From contig NC_082612.1 of NCBI RefSeq assembly GCF_030936135.1, positions 18,857,475 to 18,921,474 of the forward strand: DNA of 64,000 bases, read 5' to 3'. The stretch is from Gavia stellata. Its lineage: Eukaryota; Chordata; Aves; Gaviiformes; Gaviidae. How positions within the stretch are numbered: the stretch's first letter is position 1; the number at the start of each line of letters is the position of its first letter. The notes under the pieces were generated by a model, which saw nothing but the letters and a program-made list of their open reading frames with translations, did no database searches and was not told the DNA's origin. Shown here one piece after another: positions 1 through 11,549 of the stretch. Made by a program: the position numbers and the translations under genes.

Positions 1-71
1 TAATAGCTTAATCTTTAGAGAAGACCTGGTAATTTAACTAAAGTTTTTGTTTATGGTTTATATTTCCCTAG

Positions 72-3000
72 GTAGAATTAAAGGAATACGTAAAGATACG
101 GGACACCATTTATGCAGTTGACAGCAAAACAGAAAATGGCTTTACTTTTTCACGTCTGCTTAATTTCAAGGTAAAACCAAAGTGCTTATAGTTTCTTTGA
201 ACTATAGTTAGGGAATGTATTATTTTACATGGATTTGTTTACAGAGCTTTTACCAGAGAAATTACTTATATGTGATAGTTCATTTGTAATACCCATGAGA
301 AAGAAAATGGTAGGCTTTGAGGAGGAAAAAGGCCTTTAAAATACTGAACGCTTAACTTGATTTTCACTTCTTTACAGCTCTTTAAGGTAGAGGTTTCTTC
401 AGTATTTTGACGTGTGAAGAGCAATGGGTTTGGGTATTCCAGATACCCAGTGCTTTATGGTTTTGGGTAGATTTTCTCAACAGTTGATCACTCTTAGACA
501 ATACTGAAAGATGACATCTTTTTGGGGTTTTGTTGCCTAATTACTGCCTTCTAGGGATTCATTTCAACCTTTAAAAAGAAAAATGTTGTGGTAGGCTGAC
601 AGTAGCACAAGTGACATCACTATGGTGTTGCTAAAAGACATTGAAGTATTAAGGGGAAGAAGCAAAGCACTTGATTCTTACATCCACGTATCCCTCAGTT
701 CAAGCTAGATGTGTTAATAAACTCTTTCAAGTGGGGATTGGGAGAAAAGCTTTTCCTACAACTTCTTGCAGTTATGTCACATGAAAGCAAATGGGAGTAT
801 TCTAGCGAAGGTTGAGAATGAGTATTAAATACTTAGTTTATGACTTAATTTCTAAGGTTAAATGTTTGTCAATCTGTGTTTATGATAGTATTCTAGTAAT
901 CTGGAGAAAGCAGATCCTGACCACATTATTGCACTGGTTACTGAAGTTATTCCTAAATATTCCTGCCTAATCTTTTGTCCCACTAAAAAGAACTGTGAAA
1001 ATGTGGCTTCAATGGTGTGCAAGTACCTCAAGAAGTAAGTTTGTCATGGTTTTTTATATATGGAATAATTGGTCAGAACTTAGGATTTATCTTCATTAGT
1101 TTGCAAGTGACTTTCTCTGGTGATCAGAGGTAAATACTTTGAATATGGAATCATGTAAAGTTGCTAACTGTATAAATGATAGCAAACTGCTCAAGGCTCA
1201 TTAAACAAATGTTTTAAAAAAGGTCTTATTTTTTAAACAAACTAGTTGAAAAAATGGTTATTAGAGGACAAATAATAAAGAAAAGCAAACTAAATTAAGC
1301 TAACCTTGTGTCCCTTTGGCACTGGTCCTCTCCAAACTTAGAAAACAAACACTTTCTCTGTAGCCTGGGATTTGGTCACGTATGTTACTAGTTGATTGAG
1401 CATCTCTGTTCCACGCCTACTTCGTGAAGGTAGGTTGTAAAATCTAAACCAGGCTTTGTTGATAAAGAGAAGAAAGTAAGACTTACGTTTGGTTTCATTT
1501 CAATGTGATATGATCAACTCGTAATGGTCTAGCAAAGTTAAATTTCATGTAGGAAGAAATTACGTTAAAACAAACAAAACCCCTCCCTTGCTATCAAAAT
1601 TGAAACTGTTTTTGATGTACCTATAATCTTCACTATGAGCTGACACTGGCCCTATTTCCTTTCTTCAGTGCACTTGACACCCACACCCAATCAGTATTTG
1701 ATCTCTTCTCTACCTGTGCTTACAAACAGGAAGAGTTCTGTTGCAATGTAATCAGTCTCCTGGGTCTTGCTATTTTAAAGTTACTGGAAATAACTATTTC
1801 TCCAACCTAGATGTTAGAGGAATGGATAATGAACAGAAATAGACAGTAAGCATGTCTCTTTTTTTTGAGTAGTTAATGATTGGTCAAAGTCTAAAGAAAT
1901 GCTTTTCCTCTGCCAAGAGAATTCAGAGCTCACAGGGAGAAAGAGAAACAAGATCTCATCAAGAACCTAAAGAATATTGGAAATGGAAGTGTCTGTCCTG
2001 TTCTGAAGCAAACAATCCCTTTTGGTATTGCCTATCACCATAGTGGCCTCACAAATGATGAAAGAAAAAGTATAGAGGAAGCATATTCTACAGGTGTCCT
2101 GTGTCTGCTTGCTTGCACAGCTACTTTAGCTGCTGGAGTCAACCTGCCAGCTAGAAGGTTAGTAACTGAAATGTATTTTATTGTTGCGTTGATTTTTGCT
2201 TTGTAAAAAAATTGCTTTAATAACTTGGAAATAATGGCGCTATTTAAAGTATGTTTCTGCTTTTACTAGCAAGTTGGAAGCGTAAGGGATTTTGTGTTCA
2301 ACTCGGGACACGAGACTGCAAAGTTTTTACGTAGGAAATCTGAATCAGTAGCGCATCCCTCACGATGCGTAGCTGAAGAGCACTTATCTATAGATGGATT
2401 AAGGAAATTTTAATAAACTGAGTAAATGAAGAATAAGGAATTCATGGTGGTTACTTTAGATATTGTAAAACAAATCTTTTCTAAGGAGATGGAGTTTGAA
2501 TGTTTTAAGACAAAAATGTGTTATCTTTTCTTATACGAGTGCTGATGATATGGCTGCTGTACTGTGTCTGACCAAAGACTGTTTGCTAAGAATCCAGTTT
2601 TATGTGCGTGTATGTTGGAATAACGCATCTGAGGGGAGAAAAAAAATGCATACAGACAAGTGTTCTCTTTCTGGCGTAACTGATGTATGGTTAGTGTTTC
2701 TTATGGTTTTTAGTTTAGTTTTATATCTTTGATTTTAGCTTTTAAACTCAGGCCTTTGAGTAGATGTAAAGACTAGTTCCAAAGGTTCTGCAAAACAGAA
2801 TAAACATGGCTTATGATTCAATAAACCTTAAATTGTTAAATGCTTTCCTGGCTGATTTACACATCTGTTCAAACAGGTGCGTTTGATTTTCATTAGTTAC
2901 TAAGCAAGGGGCATATATAAAGAATGCATTTGTAAAATTTTTTTGCTGCTTTAGTGTTTTTAATATAAAGTGTAACTCACTAAAGACTTCTTTACAGGGT

Positions 3001-6000
3001 TATTCTCAGAGCTCCTTATGTTGCTAATGATTTCCTGAAGAAGAACCAGTATAAACAAATGATTGGCAGAGCTGGTCGAGCTGGTATTGACAGTGCTGGC
3101 GAAAGTATTCTCATAGTGCAAGAAAAAGACAAACACTTGGTAATTTTTACAAAGCTGTCGGTAATTGAAATTGTTGCATTAAGCTGGTGGGGTAAACAGG
3201 AGGAGCTGAGCTGCCTAGCTTGATTTTTGTTCGCTTCTTAACATTGCAAGTATTTGACTTATGTAGGAATACCTATAAAATACCTTTGTGGTTTGTTTTC
3301 AGATGTTAACCTTAAACTTCACATGCCTACACTTATTTTCTTTATAAGCTGAATGATGCGTATCAGTATTTTTAAAAGTGTAAAACAAATGTGTAAATGT
3401 TTTTCCTGAACTAATATATTTCTTGCTTGTTTTAGGTTCAGGATTTAGTTAACAGTCCTTTGGAGAATTGTTACAGCAATCTTCTGCTGGAGTTGACCAA
3501 GGGAATGCAGAGCCTGCTGTTATCTTTGGTTGGACTGAAGGTATCAGTTAACTCTTCTCTGTGAGTAACTAAAGTGCTTGGGAATGCAAAGAAAATCTTA
3601 TCTATTGATTCTATAGGAAAAACAGACTTTTAAAACAGATTGGCTTACAAGTTCAGAACAGCTTCTAATCAGATAAGGACAAAGATTTGATTAGTCTCTT
3701 TATTTAACTCAGTTATCAAGTAATCACGTAACATGACAATTTCCTTATGTGTAAAAGTCAAAATAATATCTACCTTATGAGACATTACAGTAGTAATAAC
3801 ATTACAATTTCTGATACTTCATTCAAAATACAAATAGAAACAGTGGAAACAAATTAACGTGATGCAGTAGATAGAATAGTAGAACAGGTGGAGAGCAGTC
3901 CTGTCAGATCCATTGCAGACTGTCTATCATTCTATTTGTTGTCACGTATTTTTATAGAAGCACGTTAACAGGATATCAAACTGCTTCTCTGTTCAGTAAA
4001 TTTTTTCATATGGCTTATGAAATGTGTTATGTGAAGTGACACCTTTAAACATGCTAATCACTTGCAAAACTGATGCAGATAGCAGTTACCCATGAGGAAG
4101 TCGACAATTTTATGTGCAGTACATTGCTGGGTGTTCAGCAGCAGCTGCTGTCTAAAGAGAAGAGCCTCTCGGAGATAATTAAAGATGGGCTAGAAAATCT
4201 AATAGAAAAAGGACTCCTAAAAGGAAGAATATCTGAGAAGGAGCACAATTCCAAATGTACACTAACAATCACACCATTGGGTAAAGCTACATATAAAGGT
4301 AAGACTTTTTTTATTCTTGTTACAATCTTTGTTTAAACAAATGCTTTCGTCTCAGCCTTACCTCAATGCTGTATGTTTTCCCATCTTCAGTCTGAAACTG
4401 CAATGTTGTAGAGAGACGGTTTTGGTTACTAAATTATGAGCTGGACTGAAAATGGGAATGAACAAGTAGTGCATGACTGAACGTGATAGGAATGAAATGT
4501 AATAACATTGGTCACAATGGGAGTAAAACCAGAACTGTACCCCCCAAAAAATTATTTAGATTTGATTTAGTTGATTGTAATCAAAATGGCTCATGACCTC
4601 CTTTTATAATTCATTGTTACAAACAGGTATTGTGAACAGGGGGATTTCTTGACCTAGAGGGAAGCTTAAGAGGGAAAGGAAGCATATGACATGTAGACCA
4701 ACTGTAATAAAGAAGAGAGTGTATCAGGAAGTTCTGTTTTCCTGTCATAGAGTAAAGATACGGGGTATGGAATGCAACTGGACTAGGATGAATTGCTGAA
4801 AGTTTCCTTCAATCTACAAGATTGTTCCAGGATTTCATTAAAGCCAAGGCAATTCACAAACACTCCAAAACCACACACAGAACAGACATACATGGAAATA
4901 GAAGACTGCCTTTCCTCAGTTCTGTTTCACTGCTCATGTTAGGTTAGAGCCATTATTCAGGTTACAGTTACTTCTCTTCAACTTAGATGGCATAACGAGC
5001 TTTTGTGGAAGATAAAGGAAATACTGACTCTATGCTAAAATCTATTACACTTAACTCTGTGTGCCTGTTTAAAATTGCAATACATTGTGTGCTTATTATA
5101 GGGTCTATAGACTTGGCATACTGCAATCTTCTTTACAGAGAATTGAAGAAAGGTTTGGAAGGGCTGATTCTTGAGAGCAATCTTCATCTACTATATCTGG
5201 CAACTCCGTATGATATGACTTTTAACTGTAGCCCAGATTGGATGATATACTTGAGACAGGTGAGAATTTACTAGCAAACATGCATCGGGGCATATAGTAA
5301 TCCTGCTTATTAAATTCTAATTAAGTTTGTACGCATAGGAAATGTAGATTGGGGTAAGGATTTGATGAAAAGTTAAGATACGCTATTTTATTTTCAGTGA
5401 CAGGGCAGAAGTGCTTTCCTGTATTGCATAAAAAGCTGAGTTCTCTTTTGTCTTTAATATTTGACCCTGTCTGGGGGAAAGAGTGGCATGAAACACATCT
5501 CTTGAGTTGCCAGTGCTCCAAATCCTGATTCTAACCTTGGTGCTAGCCTTGCCATCACCAGAGTCTAGTTGATCTTAAACAAGATTTTTCCTTTAAACTA
5601 GTTATATTTACCTGCTGATGCTTGTTCATTTAATCTGTAGTTTAGGGAGAAAAATCCACTAGAGTGTTAAGTCTTAATCTTTGATATCCGAGTCTAATGC
5701 TTAACTCCAGCCATGACTGCAACCATTACACTGTGACCAATACCTTCCCGCAGGCTTATGTCAGCCTTAGCAGCACAGCCCTTATTCTAGTCTTGCATGC
5801 TCTGCGAGATCCACCTGTAATTCGACTACTTCCTTTTCTGTAAAGTGTTGCATAGTAGGGGAAGCACTAAAACCTATTTAATTTTGTTAAAATGTGGCAT
5901 TCAGAGATGGACAGTTACAGATAATTCAAACAAGTAGGCAAAGCAGCTGCAAATATCACTGTTTAGTGACTATAGTACTAGTCTAGTGACTGAGTACTAT

Positions 6001-9000
6001 ATAGAGATACGGAAAAACGTTGCTTCACTTTGAGTAGTAGACTTGTGTTTTCTAAAATATTAAGAGAACTAAATATCTGAAAAATCCTTACAAAATTTTA
6101 TTTTAGTTCAATCAGCTAAGTGCAGCAGAGCAAAAAGTAGCGGATATTGTGGGAGTACCTGAAAGCTTTATTACAAAAAAGGCTTCTGGTCAAGCCATCA
6201 GAAAGGTAGGCTGGAGATTTCTGTTACCTAAGATGACAGTTTCATCATTTCATTTGATTGTTTATAAAGTCTAGATTGTTTTTCTGCTAGTGTTCTTTAT
6301 TACTGTTTGACTTAGTAAGGTTCTTTTAACCTCATTGGTTGGTTTTCTTAATGTTATTTAGTGTCATGACATGTTTAATGACAGGTTTTAGAGATGTGAA
6401 GGAGTAGAGATGAAAAGAATTTCCTTGTAGCACTTAATACCTTGAATGTGATATTGGCTCTGAATTCTAGCTTGCTTTATTCCTAGAATGTGGACAGTGC
6501 TGTGGTAAACAGGCTGTACCTGTCGTTTGTCCTTTATACCCTACTGAAAGAGACCAACGTATGGAGTGTTTCAGAGAAATTTAATATGTCCCGAGGATAT
6601 GTGCAAAATCTCCTGAATTCTGCTGCCTCATTCGCCTCCTGTGTTCTACATTTCTGTGAGGTAGTATGTTAAATGAATTCCAATAAATTCTTTGGAATTG
6701 GTTTTGCAAAATCTGCAGTTTTGTTCTCATACATTAGAACTGAACACAGGTGGTGTATTTCACCTTTTCTGTACAAAATTCCTTTTCCTGTTCAGAAAAG
6801 CGTGCCTGTACAGTGATATTTCTTACATTAAAAGTAAGCTTTATGCACTGAGAATGTGGAAATATACAAACTGTACAGAGCATTGATCAGTGTCAGTGCT
6901 GTTGGTGACATAATTGGCAATTTTACCTCTCTCTTGGAAATAAGGCCATCTGGTTGTGGAATGGCATCTCAGGAAAACAGCTGACTTGGCTTGTTCTCTT
7001 GGGTTTTTTTCTCTATTGAAATAATGCATTGCTTATCCTTCAGAACTGCTGCAGCTTTGGGATGTTCAGCTGAAGAGTGCTAGCTACAACTCTGCAACTA
7101 GCTGAAAGGATAACTAGAAATAATAGTGCTTCCCCTGTCTAAAAGCCAAATATATGCTTGTTACCGTAGCAGAGCTCTTATCAGTCGTACCCCCCAAATA
7201 CAGAACTTGGGATCTGATTTTGTGATCTTTGTCTCTGCAGGAATTGGAAGAATTCTGGGTTTATAAAGCTTTGCTGACAGAACTTACCAAGCAGTTGACG
7301 TACTGTGTTAAGACGGAACTCATCCCTCTGATGGAGGTAGCAGGGGTTCTAGAGGTTAGTAAACCTGGCTTTGAGATTTTTTCAATGTAAACTTGTATGC
7401 TAAATGTTACTGTGCCTTTCAAGCATATCTGGAAGACCCAAGCTAGTTTTTATTGAGGATTTGGCATAGTGCAGACATCCCACAACAGTCCTGGAGATTG
7501 GGGAAGAAGTGGTCTGTTGAGGAAATGTGAGCTGGAGCCAATAATGTTTTTCTTCTGGCTGTTCCCACAGCAACAGTGAAAATGCTGTGTTTGAACAAAA
7601 TTTAGCTGTATACTCAGCTGGAAAACAGAGTCCAGGTTTCTTTTGTGGTAAGGATTCTTCAATTCATGGGAGTAAAGAGGAATAAGAATTTACATATTTA
7701 GTTGAGTTAGAAGATCCTCACAGAAATATGTGAAATCCTATGGGGAACTTAGGCTTTTACAATCACTTGCGGTGCTGCATGTGTTTTAAATAAGAAACTT
7801 AATCTATCTCTGAATCAAAGACTCCTTTTAAAGTAGAAAATCTTTTTGGGCTTCAGTACAAGGTTAGAAGTAATCACTGGACCTCTTTGCAAAATGATCT
7901 AACTTGCCTGTCCAGCCTATTGTAGAATCAGTTTGTCAGCAAACCATTGAATTTAGTGGCGTAAGGTTTTATTCTGAGAAGCTAAACAATGATGAAGATG
8001 TAGAGCCTAATGCTTTTCTGTATATACCGATTTTTTTAATTGGATGCAAAAGGTAAGTAGTCCTTTCTTCATGGCTTACTCCATATGGGAGCATTTCTGT
8101 GTAAGGGCAAAAACAGCCAGGACGGTATGATTATGCTGAAGTTGAATTTTAAAGATGACTCTTCCAAATTATTGCTATAACGAAGGTACTACTTCACTGG
8201 AGTTAAAACTATACTGACAGCTGATATTTGTAGCAGGTAGACTGTCATCTTGAACAGATGTGATTTGCTTAGATTTCTGTGGAGGAAATGATAAAATCAA
8301 TCTTAAGGTTACTGTAGTGAAAGATAAAATTATTTTCTGCACATTGACTTGCACAGTTTTCAAAGAGCAATCTAAAACCTTTCCATGAGATTTAAGTCAT
8401 TAGTGGGGAAAGATTCTGCGTCATTGGTCCTAGTGTGTATATAAGAGCCAAACTGCACAGAAAATATTTGCTGGCAATTAGCGGTTATTTTTGGTGAAAA
8501 TAATGACACCTACTTCGCATCAATGAATATGCATAGTCCTCAATTACCATGGAGGAAGATAATATGTTGTAAGCTGTTACCTGTTGGATGCTAAAAAACC
8601 CCACATATGCTATCAAGTAAATGTCTTTCTATTCCTTGTTGTCTTTAAAAGAAGTGAGGGGGAAAGAAAAAAAGGTAATCGACCAAATGTTTGGAGGTGT
8701 AACACTTGTTCATCAAATGGGTATTATTTCGTAACTCAGGATACGAAAGCTTTGGGTATACTAAATTACTCCACTACTAGTGTAGAAGTGCATTTTAATT
8801 TAAACTTCGTAAAGTTCTAGCAGTATGTGTTTTGGAAGAGAAATGTTTGCCCAGAGCCCCTCTGTTAGGCAAATACTGCTTGGCTACCTTACATAGCAAC
8901 AGGATCAAACCAAGTTAAGAGCAGCAGTCAATGCGCACCCCCTTACACTGGTGATGATCAAATTCCGGAGAATCTCTCCTGTGACGTGTATCTCTCCTGT

Positions 9001-11436
9001 TATATGTGTGCTCACAGCCATGACTTCGCACAAAACTAGAGAAATAAAAAAGATACTGTGATACTAAAGGAAAAATTATTTATAAGCTTGAAACAGGAAA
9101 GTATAGTCTTTTCTGGAATTTTGTGAAAGCTCTGTTCTGTGAAAATTCTGTGGAAAAAAGATTTTGGATAAAATCAGCCCTCCTTTCACTTACACACCTC
9201 CAAAGAATGCGAGACAGTCATTCCTCTCAGTGACAGTGAATGCAGAGAACACGATAACAAAAGAGGATGACAGAGTCACTATCATCTAGGCTCCCAGAAA
9301 ATAATGACAAATGGGTTCCTAAGAGCTGGGTAAGATTGTATAGGGAGGTAAATCTTGGCAGCAAAGCTGTATTTTGGGGGAGTAAATATTTTCGGTGAGT
9401 ATTTGTGCTCTTAAAAAGATAAATCAGAATTGGATTGATGTGCAAAGATGAAATGTTTGAGGTTGGTGCAGAGATTGGCACTTCACGGTAATTCTTATTG
9501 TCTGTTCTAATAATCTAACACAATTTTGGACTTGCAGGCACGAGCAAAACAGCTTTATAATGCAGGGTACAAAACTTTAGCACACTTGGCTAATGCAAAT
9601 CCAGAAACTCTGGTCAAGACGATTGAGCACTTGTCACGACGTCAAGCTAAACAAATCGTTTCATCTGCAAAGGTAGGTCAGAAACAAAGTTATAAAAACC
9701 TGCTTCAGAACCTAAGTATGTCAAAAGTGGATGCTTGAATGATGTTAAAAGTGAAGGATTCGGTTTAGTAGTAAAGGCATTAGTGGATATTTGTGATTCA
9801 AATACTGATCCGTATTAAGAATACATTGAAATACTTTCCTGATGATATCATTTGTCCAAGATGGTTAATAGTAATGAATTGAGCAATTGCTGACCTTCAT
9901 GCTCGTGATTGATAGGCAAACTTAAACTTTTCTTAAAACAATTTGTTATATACAGGATAGTGGAAAGTTGTGCTCTTTTTCAGAGGGGAAGCAAAGGGCA
10001 AAAAAGTTTGACAGCTTGTCTGATGAAATGCGGGAAGTAAACGACTACCTTGATCTCCGTGCTGATTCATCATAACTGAAAATGCTCGATTCTGCCAGTA
10101 CCTCAGGACTTGCCTTACATTCTAGTGGTAGTTGTGACAAAAGAACAGGATTTTCAGGACTGTAGAAATGAAAACTGATAAGGTATAGGGTTAACCTCCC
10201 CTATTTAGGTTGCTTTTGTCAGGCCCTGTTATTCTTTCCTTTCTAATTGTTTTCCATCTTGAATATGCATCATGAGAAGGGCCTTCACTTAATATCTGGC
10301 TCTAAGGCACACTTAAATAATCCAAGGGAAAGGATCTGTAACAAACATTGAGTTGTGCCTAAACAAAAAATACAGGAAGTATTTTTATTTATTGAGTGGT
10401 AGTATTTTCTCTCCTCAGTCTCCATTAATCATCTGCTGTTGCAGTGGCATCTGCTTCATGTTTGATTCTGCTAAACTAGTAAGCTTTTGGTAAAGTAAGG
10501 GAATGCCTAGAATAAATGAATGGGTGGTTGGTGTAAAAATGATGCAGTTGATAACAAAGTCTTGGTTTGTATATTCTGATGGAGTAAAAGTACTAACTTT
10601 TTGGGGTTTATGCACTTAAAAAAAGGTCATGACCATTTAATGTTGTTGTAGGCTCCTTACTGCTGCTTTATGAGCCAAAAGATGCAGATACCTCATTTAC
10701 ATTGGTGCTGCATCCACCCGTCTAGCTTAATCTCATGCTCAGATATTAAACGTGATGGAGTTTTCTCTAATTGGGAAGTTGGAAGAGTGCTTGTGTGTGT
10801 TAGCTACACATGCTACTGGGGGGCTGTTGTACTGCAACTGCCAGCCACAAACAGTTCAGGGCAGTAGATTAAACAGTTGCTAATGTTGGGGGTCCTGTTT
10901 GTCTGATGTAAAACCCTGTAGTGAGGAATTTTGTACAAAGCAAGAAATTGGCAACTTGGCAGGCACAACGTACAAATATTTATTCTGAACTGGAAAATAA
11001 ATGTTTATGGCTAAGAATGCTCTTGGTAACAGTTCTAGAGAAAACTGTTTATGTTCTGTTAAATGTTGTGTATTATGTGATGGCAGAACTGAGAAAGCCA
11101 GCTGTGTATGAATTTGTGTTAGTGTTTTTCATACGGGTATTCACTAAACAGTAAAAAATGTTGGTAGTAGTACTTGTGAAAATGTTAGTCCTCTGAGGCA
11201 AAGGTACTGCGGTCTTGTGAGTTGCAGCAGCATTTTTTTACAGACCTGGTGCAAGTTAGGAAAGAAACATTGGTGTTTCAACCTGTCTAACACAGTTATA
11301 GCTAACGTTTGTCTTTGTCTTCTAATTCTTTGGGGGTTTTCCATTATAGATGCTGCTGAGTGAAAAAGCTGAGGCTTTACAAGAACAAGTCGAAGAACTC
11401 TTAAAGGTGCCTACAGATATCCCAGGGACCTACTGA
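72..11436 (+). CDS. HELQ: HELQ, DNA helicase (3' half, 12 coding exons)
   Basis: Superfamily 2, Ski2-like 3'-5' DNA helicase that acts at stalled forks and in double-strand break repair in the nucleus. Exons, each with AG/GT borders and matching phase: 72-170, 889-1034, 1918-2157, 2998-3139, 3436-3540, 4079-4298, 5102-5259, 6107-6205, 6487-6660, 7241-7354, 9538-9672, 11350-11436. They join to 1719 nt, that is 572 codons plus TGA. The reading begins [14 protein letters not shown] and closely follows human HELQ from roughly its middle onward. Visible are motif IV ([17 protein letters not shown]), motif V ([11 protein letters not shown]), motif VI ([10 protein letters not shown]), the winged-helix/ratchet region, and a C-terminal helix-hairpin-helix segment ([15 protein letters not shown]). 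The 5' half, including Walker A and DEAD motifs, lies upstream of the window. The C-terminus (ends TDIPGTY) is a few residues shorter than I recall for human. The identification rests on family knowledge. Confidence 0.97.
1918..2157 (+). CDS. HELQ: HELQ exon with helicase motif V
   Basis: This 240-nt exon completes a split Lys codon from the exon ending at 1034 and ends two bases into an Arg codon. It encodes the RecA-like domain 2 segment with the conserved [10 protein letters not shown] and the motif V stretch [15 protein letters not shown], which in this family contacts nucleic acid and couples ATP binding to movement. No frame damage is visible. Confidence 0.95.
2998..3139 (+). CDS. HELQ: HELQ exon with helicase motif VI
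   Basis: A 142-nt exon starting with the last base of the split Arg codon. It encodes [12 protein letters not shown], then [17 protein letters not shown]. QxxGRAGR is motif VI of Ski2-like helicases, whose arginines act as the arginine finger on bound ATP. All key residues are present. Confidence 0.95.
7916..8052 (+). other. Possible cryptic exon in a HELQ intron
   Basis: Inside the intron 7355-9537, a segment sits between a plausible acceptor (branch-like CTAAC, then TCCAG) and a strong donor (AAAAG followed by GTAAGT). In the phase of the preceding HELQ exon it is open for 45 codons, including [17 protein letters not shown]. Its length, 137 nt, is not a multiple of three, so inclusion would shift the next exon out of frame. 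It has no counterpart in the human protein I recall. It may be chance in AT-rich DNA. Confidence 0.2.
9956..10075 (+). other. HELQ: Possible alternative last exon of HELQ
   Basis: After the exon ending at 9672, the next AG acceptor with a pyrimidine-containing run (TTGTTATATACAG) opens a segment that continues the HELQ frame exactly. It gives 39 codons (starts [13 protein letters not shown], ends [10 protein letters not shown]), then TAA. This would replace the conserved final exon at 11350. An AATAAA at 10511-10516 could serve as its poly(A) signal. The peptide looks charged and protein-like, but I know of no homologue. It is inference from splice phase and openness only. Confidence 0.25.
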
Positions 11437-11527
11437 CTAACTGTCAAGAAGAAAAATCATAAATCCAAAAATTAGGATATTTTTAAACTTTTTTAACTTT
11501 CCTGTGTAAAGCTGCTGTAATTAGAAT

Positions 11528-11533
11528 AATAAA
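11528..11533 (+). terminator. HELQ: HELQ polyadenylation signal
   Basis: AATAAA lies 92 bases after the HELQ stop codon, in AT-rich 3' UTR. No other canonical hexamer lies between the stop and this point, so it probably sets the mRNA end near 11550. Confidence 0.8.
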
Positions 11534-11549
11534 TATTTAATGCCTTTTG

